A stretch of 23,798 nucleotides of DNA from Candidatus Kapaibacterium sp. (GTDB lineage Bacteria > Bacteroidota > Ignavibacteria > Kapaibacteriales > UBA961). This document shows, in pieces, positions 7,328 to 14,906 of the stretch. Below the pieces are notes generated by a model. It was not told the DNA's origin. It was given only the letters and a program-made list of their open reading frames with translations, and made no database searches. Location of the stretch: contig JALRFC010000003.1 in the NCBI GenBank assembly GCA_023253875.1, positions 1-23,798 of the forward strand. Direction: 5' to 3'. Position numbers and translations under genes: made by a program. The stretch's first letter is position 1, and the number at the start of each line of letters is the position of its first letter.

Positions 7328-8266
7328 ATGTCTGATTTGGTGATTGTTTCCGGCAGATCAAATGTAACCTTGGCGGAAAATATAGCCCGCTCTTTGGGAA
7401 GAAATTTGTCTCCTGTAGTGATCAGAAATTTCAGCGATGGCGAGATTTGGATGAAATATGAAGAGAATATCCGCGGAAAGGATCTGTTCATCGTTCAATC
7501 AACAAATGCACCGGCTGAGAATTTTCTTGAACTATTGATCATGATTGATGCAGCCAAGCGGGCTTCTGCAAAGCGCATCACAGCTGTCATACCATATTTT
7601 GCATATGCAAGACAGGACAGAAAAGATCAACCGAGAGTGTCTATTACAGCGAAGTTAGTTGCGAATCTATTGACTGAAGCCGGAGCGGATCGAGTCATAA
7701 CAATGGATTTGCATACACCGCAGATCCAAGGATTCTTTGATATACCGCTTGATCATTTGTATGGTTCCACGGTACTTGTCAAAAAACTTTTTGAATTACG
7801 CTCTGAAAATTTGGCAATTGCATCCCCTGATGTTGGGGGAATTAAAACAGCTCGGACATATGCCAAAGTGTTGGATGCAGATCTTGTCGTTGTTGATAAA
7901 CGCAGACCTACCCACAATGTGGCTGAAGTCATGAACATCATCGGAGAGGTATCGGGAAAAGACATCATCGTCATTGATGATTTGATAGATACCGGAACCA
8001 CATTCGTAAAATGTTCAGAAGCTTTATTGAATGCTGGAGCAAAGAGCATCACAGGTGTATGTACACATGCAGTGTTTTCAGGTTCAGCGATTGAAAAAAT
8101 CAATCAAAGTGATGCGATCAAGACAGTGTATGTCACAGATACATTCCCGATGCATTGGGAATCTTCAAAAATAGTGACAGTTTCTGTCGCCGAATTATTT
8201 GGCGAGGCCATCGAAAGAACGCATAATAATGCTTCAATTAGTTCATTATTCGATATCATACGATAA
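7328..8266 (+). CDS. prs: ribose-phosphate pyrophosphokinase
   Basis: A 312-residue enzyme that makes PRPP from ribose 5-phosphate and ATP, feeding purine, pyrimidine, His, Trp and NAD synthesis. Visible signatures are MSDLVIVSGRSN at the start, FAYARQDRKD for ATP binding, MDLHTPQIQGFFDIPLDHLY for metal and effector contacts, VVVDKRRP for the catalytic flexible loop, and IVIDDLIDTGTTF for the PRPP-binding site. Length is normal for class I PRPP synthetases. The frame is open further upstream (to 7253), but that stretch overlaps the tRNA terminator and lacks homology, so ATG 7328 is the start; no clear Shine-Dalgarno is seen. The L25 gene follows after 32 bp, a common pairing of prs with rplY/ctc. 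Confidence 0.97.
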   Translation: MSDLVIVSGRSNVTLAENIARSLGRNLSPVVIRNFSDGEIWMKYEENIRGKDLFIVQSTNAPAENFLELLIMIDAAKRASAKRITAVIPYFAYARQDRKDQPRVSITAKLVANLLTEAGADRVITMDLHTPQIQGFFDIPLDHLYGSTVLVKKLFELRSENLAIASPDVGGIKTARTYAKVLDADLVVVDKRRPTHNVAEVMNIIGEVSGKDIIVIDDLIDTGTTFVKCSEALLNAGAKSITGVCTHAVFSGSAIEKINQSDAIKTVYVTDTFPMHWESSKIVTVSVAELFGEAIERTHNNASISSLFDIIR

Positions 8267-8298
8267 AGATACAGTAAGAATTCACCGGAGAAAATCAA

Positions 8299-8874
8299 AT
8301 GAGTGAAATAGCTCTCAAAGCACAAAAAAGAGGCACCGGTAAAAAGGCAGCCAAAGCAGTTCGCAATAGCGGTTTGGTCACAGGTGTGTACTATCGCAAT
8401 GGTGTCGAGCCAATTCCAATTGCAGTGCACCCACTAAACATGCGTCCAATTGTTTATACAGCTGCGGCGAATATCATTAATCTCGAAATCGAAGGTTCTG
8501 ATGCACCTCTGTCTTGCATGTTGAAAGACATCACATTCGACCCCGTAACAGATGCAATTGTGCACTTCGACTTATTTGGTGTTTCCAATGAGAATGTAGT
8601 TGACTTCAATGTCCCTGTTAAATTGGTTGGACAAAGCGCAGGTGTCCGTGAGGGTGGTGTACTTGAGCATATTCTCCATAAGCTCAATGTTACATGTCTT
8701 CCAAAAGATCTCCCACAACAACTCGATGTTGATATCACTGAATTGAAGATTGGACAATCACTTCACGTTCGTGATCTTTCCTATCCTGGAATCAAAATCA
8801 ATGTTGTTGGCGATGCAACCGTTGTTGCAATCTCAGCACCAAGAAGAAAAGCTACAGAAGAGGATAGAAAGTAA
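8299..8874 (+). CDS. rplY: 50S ribosomal protein L25 (general stress protein Ctc type)
   Basis: A 191-residue two-domain form (Ctc/TL5). The N-terminal L25 domain (about 1-90) binds 5S rRNA, with the family opening IALKAQKRGTGKKAAKAVRN and then GLVTGVYYRNG. The C-terminal beta domain (about 95-180) includes VKLVGQSAGVREGGVLEH and DITELKIGQSLHVRDL, followed by a short charged tail. A GGAGA Shine-Dalgarno precedes ATG by about 7 nt. It is probably co-transcribed with prs and ends in a strong terminator. Confidence 0.95.
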   Translation: MSEIALKAQKRGTGKKAAKAVRNSGLVTGVYYRNGVEPIPIAVHPLNMRPIVYTAAANIINLEIEGSDAPLSCMLKDITFDPVTDAIVHFDLFGVSNENVVDFNVPVKLVGQSAGVREGGVLEHILHKLNVTCLPKDLPQQLDVDITELKIGQSLHVRDLSYPGIKINVVGDATVVAISAPRRKATEEDRK

Positions 8875-8897
8875 TATTGGCTATATGTCAATGAATG

Positions 8898-8929
8898 AGA
8901 GGTCGTCAATTGAGACGACCTCTTTTTTT
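8898..8929 (+). terminator. strong intrinsic terminator after the L25 gene
   Basis: AGAGGTCGTC (8898-8907), loop AATTGA and GACGACCTCT (8914-8923) make a perfect 10-bp stem followed by a run of T to 8929. The TAA stop of the converging NTF2-like gene (8928-8930 on the minus strand) lies in this T-run, as at 3614. Confidence 0.9.
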
Positions 8930-9284
8930 ATGCTTCTCTGACAAACCAAGCTTTCATGATGAGACCTGCATCATTGACCTGATAGATCGCTGTGGCATGA
9001 GTCACTCTTCCCGGTGATTGACCAATGACATGTTCCTCATCTATAGCAATATCCCCACAAATAATCCTCTTCAACAAGGTACAATGAAGATCAGCACAGC
9101 GATTGAACATTGCACCATATATGGCCCGCATTTCCATGTGACCCGAACAGAAAATCTCGCCAGATTTCAAGTCAATCAATTCCACATCTTCAGTATAACA
9201 TTGCAAAAAGGAATGAATATCCCTAGCATTATAAGCAGCAAGTTGAAGTGAAGCCGCTTGCTCGGCCAATGAAAATGAATTCAT
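8928..9284 (-). CDS. NTF2/SnoaL-like small protein
   Basis: A protein of about 118 residues of the nuclear transport factor 2-like (SnoaL/ketosteroid isomerase-related) fold. The opening helix ASLQLAAYNARDIHSFLQCY is followed by TEDVELIDLKSGEIFCSGH and a C-terminal beta strand region ending VNDAGLIMKAWFVREA. Members form a small cone-shaped pocket and include isomerases, lyases and non-enzymatic binders, so no reaction can be assigned. The frame is open to ATG 9371, but the extra 29 residues lack the fold and would abut the start of the divergent regulator, so I prefer ATG 9284. No signal peptide is seen with that start. Confidence 0.75.
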   Translation of the reverse strand: MNSFSLAEQAASLQLAAYNARDIHSFLQCYTEDVELIDLKSGEIFCSGHMEMRAIYGAMFNRCADLHCTLLKRIICGDIAIDEEHVIGQSPGRVTHATAIYQVNDAGLIMKAWFVREA

Positions 9285-9369
9285 GAGTAGAATGTAACCA
9301 AGTGAAAAGTAATGTGTTTCTACCAAGTTACGGAGATTGAACATTACATCCATTGCAGACAAGCGATTC

Positions 9370-10029
9370 ATGAATCATGTACTATTCATATTAGGTTTAC
9401 ACTCAAAACAGTTTGAGATTCCAACATTGATCACACCGGGATGGGAAATTTCATCCATTGATGAGAATGAGCTAGTATCTTTGGATTCCCCTATAGATGT
9501 AGCCATTTGGGTAACATCCAATCCAAGTATCTCAACTCTCCAGTCCATGTATGCAAAGCTTCACATTCGAAATTGTATTGTTTCAACCTCTTCAAGCGAT
9601 ATTGAGACCAGAATTGCATTATTGAAATTCGGCATTATAGACATACTCGATATGGACATCTCAATCGAAGAATTCCAACTTCGCATTGATGCAATTTTCA
9701 AGAGAATACCAGGGGAGATCAAACAAGAGCGAACAGTACGAATAGGTGAATATTTGTTTGATTATGAGAGAAGAACCCTCTCCATCAATAGCGAAACAAG
9801 AATATTAACCACAAAAGAAGCTGAACTTTTGAGACTGCTTGAACAATCAAGAAATCAACCGGTCACAAAGCAAAAAGCACTCAGTGAAATATGGGGTAAT
9901 GATTCCTATCATAATGGTAGAAGTATGGATGTATACATAGGAAAATTGAGGAAATATCTTCAACATGACAAAACCATCCAAATTTTGAATATTCATGGCT
10001 CGGGGTATAAATTATCTGACTTGACATAG
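9370..10029 (+). CDS. OmpR-type winged-helix response regulator with degenerate receiver domain
   Basis: A 219-residue DNA-binding regulator. The C-terminal winged helix (about 125-217) is well formed: VRIGEYLFDYERRTLSI, then LTTKEAELLRLLEQSRNQPV, RSMDVYIGKLRKYLQ and a wing ending IHGSGYKL. The N-terminal 115 residues keep the receiver length and pattern but have lost the key residues. The first strand VLFILGL lacks the acidic pair, the expected phospho-Asp position in DVAIWVT is Val48, and the late Lys-Pro is missing. It is therefore probably regulated without phosphorylation, or constitutively active. No sensor kinase lies nearby. Start: ATG 9370 lies in a palindrome GATTCATGAATC (9365-9376); TTG 9337 is an alternative. 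It is divergent from the NTF2-like gene and upstream of pckA. Confidence 0.87.
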   Translation: MNHVLFILGLHSKQFEIPTLITPGWEISSIDENELVSLDSPIDVAIWVTSNPSISTLQSMYAKLHIRNCIVSTSSSDIETRIALLKFGIIDILDMDISIEEFQLRIDAIFKRIPGEIKQERTVRIGEYLFDYERRTLSINSETRILTTKEAELLRLLEQSRNQPVTKQKALSEIWGNDSYHNGRSMDVYIGKLRKYLQHDKTIQILNIHGSGYKLSDLT

Positions 10030-10037
10030 AATTGACA
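10021..10037 (+). promoter_or_regulatory. tandem TTGACA repeats, candidate winged-helix regulator site
   Basis: TTGACA at 10021-10026 and 10032-10037 are 11 bp apart start to start, one helical turn, which is the spacing used by OmpR/PhoB-family dimers. They overlap the regulator's stop codon and lie about 35 bp upstream of the pckA -33 element. Two copies of a hexamer could arise by chance. Confidence 0.35.
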
Positions 10038-10070
10038 ATTATTCCACAAATGACATTTCTCACCTCCCTT

Positions 10071-10105
10071 TTTGCTAATTCCTGTCTGCAAATTCCGTAA
10101 GTTTG
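10071..10105 (+). promoter_or_regulatory. Bacteroidetes-type promoter of pckA
   Basis: TTTG at 10071-10074 and TAAGTTTG at 10098-10105, separated by 23 nt, the upper limit of usual spacing. Transcription would start near 10112, giving a leader of about 70 nt before ATG 10180. Confidence 0.55.
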
Positions 10106-10179
10106 ACCATTGATTGTTACTATTCCGGCAAGAATACGTAACCTCCCGACACATGTTTCACGGACAAAGAATTTCAGTC

Positions 10180-11733
10180 ATGAAAACAAATGAAGAGATC
10201 AAAGACTCCCTCCAATCACAGGGTATAGTTCATCTGAATGAAGTGTTTTACAATCTATCCAGAGCCGAATTATATGAACATGCAATCAGCAATTCAGAAG
10301 CTGAGTTAACAGAACATGGAGCATTGCTTGCGATTACCGTACCGCATACAGGTCGTAGCGCAAATGATAAATTTGTGGTGGAAGAGCCAAGCAGTAGTGA
10401 CAAAGTATGGTGGGGAAAAGTAAATAAACCATTTCCTCAAGAGAAATTCAATGCTTTGAAAGCCCGTATGACAGCTTATTTGCAAGGTTCAGATGTTTAT
10501 GTATTGGATTGCTTTGCAGGTGCAGATGATAAATATGCATTGCCTGTTCGCGTGATAAATCAATATGCATGGCATAATCTCTTTGCGCAAAACATGTTTA
10601 TTCAAGCAGAAACATCTCAATTGGATTCATTTGAACCAGGATTTACCATCATGCATTGTCCTGACTTCAAAGCAGACCCTGCAATTGATGGTACACGATC
10701 AGAAACGTTCATTTTGCTTGACTTTGCTCAAAAATTGGTGTTAATCGGTGGAACTCATTATGCCGGTGAAATCAAGAAATCCATCTTTACCGCCTTGAAT
10801 TATCTCATGCCATTGGAAGGTGTCATGAGCATGCATTGCTCAGCAAATATTGGAAATGAAGGCGATACAGCATTATTTTTTGGCCTATCAGGAACAGGAA
10901 AAACAACATTATCCACTGATCCTGAGCGCGCATTGATTGGAGATGATGAACATGGTTGGTCCGATGCAGGTACGTTCAATTATGAAGGTGGATGCTATGC
11001 TAAAGTCATCAATTTATCAAAAGAAGCAGAGCCGATCATCTATGATATGACAAAAACATTCGGTACGATTCTCGAAAATGTTCCAATGGATGCCGAATCA
11101 AGAACAGTAGATCTTTTTGATGATTCAATCACAGAAAATACTCGAGCATCATATCCAAGAGCATTTATTGAAAATATCGTTGCTGATAATAAGGGCGGGC
11201 ATCCCAAAAATATCTTCTTCCTCACTTGTGATGCATTTGGCGTAATGCCACCGATTTCAAAGTTGACACCAGAGCAAGCAATGTATCATTTCCTTTCAGG
11301 ATATACCGCTAAAGTGGCCGGCACTGAGCGTGGAGTAAAAGAACCAACTGCAACATTCAGTACATGTTTTGGCGCACCATTCATGGTACATCATCCCAAG
11401 GTATATGCAGAATTGCTTCGTGATAAGATCAATACTCATGGTGCACAAGTTTGGCTTGTAAATACCGGCTGGAGTGGTGGAGAATATGGTGTTGGACAAC
11501 GCATGAAGATTTCCTATACACGTGCACTCTTACGAGCAGCATTGAATGGCTCTTTGAACGGTGTCAATTTTGTGACTGAAGAGTATTTTGGATTGCATAT
11601 TCCGACTGAATGTCCGGATGTGCCGACAGAAATTCTCAATCCAAAGAATACATGGTCCGATGCTACAGCTTATGATGCCAAAGCAAAACATTTGGTTGAA
11701 TTGTTTGAAAATAATTATCAGCAATTCGCATAA
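10180..11733 (+). CDS. pckA: phosphoenolpyruvate carboxykinase (ATP)
   Basis: A 517-residue ATP-type PEPCK that converts oxaloacetate and ATP to PEP, ADP and CO2, the entry step of gluconeogenesis. HTGRSANDKFVV (about 56-67) is the family start region. The P-loop GLSGTGKTT is at 235-243, followed by the metal-binding GDDEHGW (254-260). TGWSGGEYGVGQRM near the C-terminus is also diagnostic. GTP-type enzymes have a different layout, so the ATP form is clear. The open frame begins at 10114 with a non-conserved stretch including ATG 10153; ATG 10180 (MKTNEEIKDSLQSQGI) aligns with known starts. It appears monocistronic, with a promoter at 10071 and a terminator at 11752. Confidence 0.97.
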   Translation: MKTNEEIKDSLQSQGIVHLNEVFYNLSRAELYEHAISNSEAELTEHGALLAITVPHTGRSANDKFVVEEPSSSDKVWWGKVNKPFPQEKFNALKARMTAYLQGSDVYVLDCFAGADDKYALPVRVINQYAWHNLFAQNMFIQAETSQLDSFEPGFTIMHCPDFKADPAIDGTRSETFILLDFAQKLVLIGGTHYAGEIKKSIFTALNYLMPLEGVMSMHCSANIGNEGDTALFFGLSGTGKTTLSTDPERALIGDDEHGWSDAGTFNYEGGCYAKVINLSKEAEPIIYDMTKTFGTILENVPMDAESRTVDLFDDSITENTRASYPRAFIENIVADNKGGHPKNIFFLTCDAFGVMPPISKLTPEQAMYHFLSGYTAKVAGTERGVKEPTATFSTCFGAPFMVHHPKVYAELLRDKINTHGAQVWLVNTGWSGGEYGVGQRMKISYTRALLRAALNGSLNGVNFVTEEYFGLHIPTECPDVPTEILNPKNTWSDATAYDAKAKHLVELFENNYQQFA

Positions 11734-11751
11734 ATCAGCATACATTCATTC

Positions 11752-11781
11752 AAGCCCTCACCATTGGATGAGGGCTTTTTT
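11752..11781 (+). terminator. intrinsic terminator of pckA
   Basis: AAGCCCTCA (11752-11760), an 8-nt loop and TGAGGGCTT (11769-11777) form a 9-bp stem running into six T (11776-11781). Confidence 0.9.
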
Positions 11782-11788
11782 GTACCGG

Positions 11789-11801
11789 ATTTTCCGAAAA
11801 T
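11789..11801 (+). promoter_or_regulatory. short palindrome upstream of the CDF exporter
   Basis: ATTTTC-C-GAAAAT is a perfect 13-nt odd palindrome 20 bp before the exporter start, in a 39-bp gap between terminator and ATG. It could be an operator for a metal-responsive repressor, but it is short and AT-rich. Confidence 0.22.
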
Positions 11802-11820
11802 TCTTGGCCTAAAGTACGCT

Positions 11821-12756
11821 ATGCATGCTCATCATCATGATCATTCACATGGTCATCAACATACCATCAAAGATACTCGTGCTTTAAAAATTGCCATTGC
11901 AATGACTTTGACAATTTTTATTGCTCAAGTCATTGGTAGTTATATATCGGGAAGTCTTGCCTTATTATCTGATGCAGGACATATGTTATCAGATGCAGGT
12001 GCTTTGATCATCGCATTCATTGCATTACGGATGTATTCCTCAGGGAAAGGCAATAAAGAGAAATTGCAAAAATTCACATTTGGCTTCAAGAGGATTGAAG
12101 TACTGGCAGCAATGATCAATGGAGTCATTCTCCTTGGTATGTGTGCATTCTTGATCTATGAATCTTTCATGCGAGTATTTTTTCATACTGCTGATATTCA
12201 TGCTGAACCAATGCTCATCACTTCCATCATTGGTTTGATTGCTAATGTGATTAGTGCCTATATGTTGCATGATGCGCATCATTTAAGTACGAGAAGTGCA
12301 TATTTACATGTCATCACCGACTTATTGTCTTCGATAGCCGTAATCATTGGAGGCTTGATCATTCATTTCACCGGATGGGAAATGATTGATGCAATACTTT
12401 CTGTTCTCATTTCCTTATTTATTTTGCGCAGTGCATATGGCTTAATCAAAACTGCCGGAATCATTCTGATGGATAGCGCACCTTCAGGTATTTCATCGAA
12501 TGACATTGCATTGGTATTGAGAGAAGTTGAAGGTATCAGTGATGTTCACGATGTGCATGTATGGGAAATTCATCCCGGTGATATTTCCATCAGTGCACAT
12601 ATCATAGCAGCAAATCAAGAACATTCTCTTATACTCGAAAAAGCAAGAAAAGCATTGATAGATGCTTTCCATACAAAGCATATCACTTTACAAATGGAAG
12701 ACGCATCTTTTTCCAAAGATCATGGCTGTGATCATTGCAGTAGTCACGAAGAATAA
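11821..12756 (+). CDS. cation diffusion facilitator, zinc-type (CzcD/ZitB-like)
   Basis: A 311-residue inner-membrane antiporter. The N-terminus is a His-rich stretch (HAHHHDHSHGHQH, 2-14). Six membrane segments follow, with the metal site split between TM2 (SDAGHMLSD, His54 and Asp58) and TM5 (HVITD); this His-Asp/His-Asp set is the zinc/cadmium pattern of the family. The cytoplasmic C-terminal ferredoxin-like domain (about 215-295) contains VEGISDVHDVHVWEI, and the tail DHGCDHCSSHEE adds further His and Cys ligands. The protein most likely expels Zn2+ in exchange for protons. ATG 11821 is chosen over an upstream frame start at 11764, which lies inside the pckA terminator. The ccmB gene follows after 2 bp. 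Confidence 0.94.
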   Translation: MHAHHHDHSHGHQHTIKDTRALKIAIAMTLTIFIAQVIGSYISGSLALLSDAGHMLSDAGALIIAFIALRMYSSGKGNKEKLQKFTFGFKRIEVLAAMINGVILLGMCAFLIYESFMRVFFHTADIHAEPMLITSIIGLIANVISAYMLHDAHHLSTRSAYLHVITDLLSSIAVIIGGLIIHFTGWEMIDAILSVLISLFILRSAYGLIKTAGIILMDSAPSGISSNDIALVLREVEGISDVHDVHVWEIHPGDISISAHIIAANQEHSLILEKARKALIDAFHTKHITLQMEDASFSKDHGCDHCSSHEE

Positions 12757-12758
12757 GT

Positions 12759-13430
12759 ATGAATACATTGTATAAAAGCATAGCGGTCTTTCGAAAAGAA
12801 ATCGCAATGGAATTCAGATCTAGAATTGCATTGTCCGCATTGTTTTTATTCATGGTCATCACCATTTCTACAATTGCATTCACTACGGCAGGCGAAAGAA
12901 TTGAAAAGTATATTGCTTCAGCATTATTATGGATTGTCTTGTTTTTTGGAAGCATGACAGGATTATCAAGAACATTCGTAATGGAAGAAGAGCGCGGAAC
13001 TTCTCTTTTACTCAAACTTAGTTCTCGTCCCATTGAGGTGTTTTTCGGGAAATTGCTGTTTACGATGACTTTATCCATGTCATTGTCCATTCTTGGCGCT
13101 GGGCTTTTCCTCTTCTTTTTGCCATCCCTTGAAATTGGCAATATGCTTTTGTACTGGATCATGGTTTCCTTACTGAGCATCTGCATGGCATCAGCAATTA
13201 CTGCAATTGCAGCCATCATATCAAAAGCAAATGGGAAAGGCGCACTGTTTCCGGTGCTATCCTTTCCCGTCTTACTTCCCCCAGCATTATTAGGTATAGA
13301 AGCATTATCCATGGCAATACATGGAGCTCAGATTTCTGAAGCAGGATCAACAATTATTGTATTGCTTTCATATGCAGGCATCATGATCACAATTTCTTCG
13401 CTGCTTTTTGAATTCATCTGGAATGACTGA
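12759..13430 (+). CDS. ccmB: CcmB-type heme exporter membrane subunit
   Basis: A 223-residue integral membrane protein with about six hydrophobic segments, starting with a cytoplasmic KEIAMEFRSR helix before TM1. The segment FVMEEERGTSLLLKLSSRP and the late FPVLLPPALLGIEA are typical of CcmB, the permease subunit of the CcmABCD complex that handles heme for c-type cytochrome maturation. The ATPase partner CcmA and the heme-binding CcmC are not adjacent: upstream is the zinc exporter, separated by 2 bp, and downstream the converging half-clpB gene abuts with no gap. GAAGAA before ATG is a weak Shine-Dalgarno. A more general ABC-2-type permease cannot be fully excluded. Confidence 0.85.
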   Translation: MNTLYKSIAVFRKEIAMEFRSRIALSALFLFMVITISTIAFTTAGERIEKYIASALLWIVLFFGSMTGLSRTFVMEEERGTSLLLKLSSRPIEVFFGKLLFTMTLSMSLSILGAGLFLFFLPSLEIGNMLLYWIMVSLLSICMASAITAIAAIISKANGKGALFPVLSFPVLLPPALLGIEALSMAIHGAQISEAGSTIIVLLSYAGIMITISSLLFEFIWND

Positions 13431-14759
13431 TCATAATTTCTTGAAGATCAAAGGTGTACTGTCACCTGCATCGAGCAATATCTCATCACCTGATATAAAA
13501 TCTCCGGCCAGAATATGCATAGACAATTGATCAGCAACATATTTTTGAATTGCTCGCTTAAGGGGTCTTGCACCATATTGAACATCATAGCCTAAACGAA
13601 CAATGGTGTCATACGCATCATCTGTTATCGACAATGTGATTTCATCCATCAATAGTCGCTCTTGTAATTTCTTCATTTGCAATACTGCAATCTGTCGAAC
13701 TTCAGATTTTATCAGTGGCTTGAAAAGAATAATTTCATCTATTCGATTCAAAAATTCAGGACGCATTCTTTGCTTTAGAAGATTGATGATTCCGGTTCTT
13801 GCCTCCATCAACATTGATTCGCGATTATCTTCCGTTATATCTGCAAGTGATTCCTGAAGAATATCTGTTCCAAGATTGGAAGTCATGATGATGATGGTAT
13901 TCTTGAAATTCACTTCACGACCTTTACTATCTGTCAGGCGTCCATCATCCAACACTTGTAATAATATATTAAAGACTTCTGGATGTGCTTTTTCAATTTC
14001 ATCAAGAAGTACAACCGAATATGGTCTTTGTCTCACCGCTTCTGTCAATTGTCCGCCCTCATCATAACCTACATAGCCGGGAGGTGCACCAATCAGACGT
14101 GACACGGCATGTTTTTCCATATATTCACTCATGTCAATTCTAATCATTGCTGATTCATCATCAAAGAGAAATTCAGCAAGCGCTCTTGCCATTTCTGTTT
14201 TTCCAACTCCGGTGGTTCCGAGAAAGATAAATGAACCAATTGGTCGATTGGCATCTTGAAGACCTGCTCTTGAGCGACGAATGGCATTACTGATGGCTTT
14301 TATCGCATCTGTCTGGCTAATAACTCTTTGCTGAATGCGATCTTCCATAGTAAGAAGTTTTGTTCTCTCCGTTTCAAGCATTCTTTGCACCGGAATGCCT
14401 GTCCACTTACCGACAATTTCAGCTATATCTGAAGCATCCACTTCTTCTTTGAGCATTTTACCGGTGGCTTGCAATGCTTCCAAATGTGTATTCTCCGACT
14501 CAACTTGTTGTTCTAATTGAAGAATTGTTCCATATCGGATTTCCGCCACTTTTGCCAATTCACCTTTTCTCTCTAGATCTATCGCCTTATTTCGTAATTG
14601 TTCTATCTCCGCTTTCAATTCGCGAATGCGTGAAATACTCTCTTTTTCAGCCTTCCATCGTTGATGTAAAGCACTTTTTTTCTCTTTGAGATCAGCCAAT
14701 TCTCTTTCGATCTCTTGCAATCGTTTTCGGGTGGATTGACCCATCAATTCGGCACTCAT
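13431..14759 (-). CDS. clpB: half-length ClpB: M-domain coiled coil plus second AAA+ module
   Basis: A 442-residue protein equal to the C-terminal half of the ClpB disaggregase. It starts inside the M domain (RKRLQEIERELADLKEKKSA, coiled coil to about residue 105) and continues through AAA-2: Walker A GTTGVGKT (171-178), pore loop GYVG (218-221), Walker B VVLLDEIE (Asp243, Glu244), sensor-1 Asn285, Arg finger Arg329 and sensor-2 GARPLKR (386-392). The N domain and AAA-1, about 430 residues of the usual 860, are absent. The break is clean: AGGAG (14769-14773) sits 9 nt before ATG and an in-frame stop lies just upstream. I found no AAA-1 remnant in the 147 bp before plsY. Small deviations from consensus are Thr for Pro in the P-loop and Ser for Gly in VISQ. 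It could be a functional single-ring variant, a partner of a full ClpB elsewhere, or a decaying copy. Confidence 0.92.
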   Translation of the reverse strand: MSAELMGQSTRKRLQEIERELADLKEKKSALHQRWKAEKESISRIRELKAEIEQLRNKAIDLERKGELAKVAEIRYGTILQLEQQVESENTHLEALQATGKMLKEEVDASDIAEIVGKWTGIPVQRMLETERTKLLTMEDRIQQRVISQTDAIKAISNAIRRSRAGLQDANRPIGSFIFLGTTGVGKTEMARALAEFLFDDESAMIRIDMSEYMEKHAVSRLIGAPPGYVGYDEGGQLTEAVRQRPYSVVLLDEIEKAHPEVFNILLQVLDDGRLTDSKGREVNFKNTIIIMTSNLGTDILQESLADITEDNRESMLMEARTGIINLLKQRMRPEFLNRIDEIILFKPLIKSEVRQIAVLQMKKLQERLLMDEITLSITDDAYDTIVRLGYDVQYGARPLKRAIQKYVADQLSMHILAGDFISGDEILLDAGDSTPLIFKKL

Positions 14760-14768
14760 GGTGCATCA

Positions 14769-14773
14769 CTCCT
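14769..14773 (-). promoter_or_regulatory. ribosome binding site that fixes the half-ClpB start
   Basis: AGGAG on the minus strand, 9 nt from ATG 14759. It is one of the better Shine-Dalgarno sequences in the window and supports a real initiation at the truncated position. Confidence 0.65.
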
Positions 14774-14857
14774 GTACAATGTGTTGATGTGTTGCCATGC
14801 ATTGGCACATGCTGTTTTTCCAATGCGCCTATTAACGTATATGCTATCGTTTTTGTC

Positions 14858-14865
14858 TATATTTG
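14858..14865 (+). promoter_or_regulatory. possible -7 element for the plsY operon
   Basis: TATATTTG matches TAnnTTTG about 41 nt before the plsY ATG; no TTTG is found at the expected -33 distance, so support is partial. Confidence 0.38.
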
Positions 14866-14906
14866 CAATTCCAAGTCATATTTCCGAACAACATATCATA
14901 TTATAA

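Noticed and set aside
9297..9328. Direct repeat ACCAAGT (9297-9303 and 9322-9328) upstream of the regulator gene
   Set aside because: The 25-bp spacing does not fit one or two helical turns, and a heptamer pair is expected by chance.
9285..9371. N-terminal extension of the NTF2-like protein to ATG 9371
   Set aside because: The extra residues do not fit the fold and would leave the two divergent genes sharing start codons with no promoter space. It cannot be fully excluded.
10114..10179. Extended N-terminus of pckA from 10114
   Set aside because: The residues are not conserved in the family, and 10114 would coincide with the predicted transcript start.
14760..14906. Frameshifted AAA-1 part of clpB upstream of the half gene
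   Set aside because: I read the minus strand in this interval and saw stop codons and no ClpB-like residues; the region is too short and then enters plsY.
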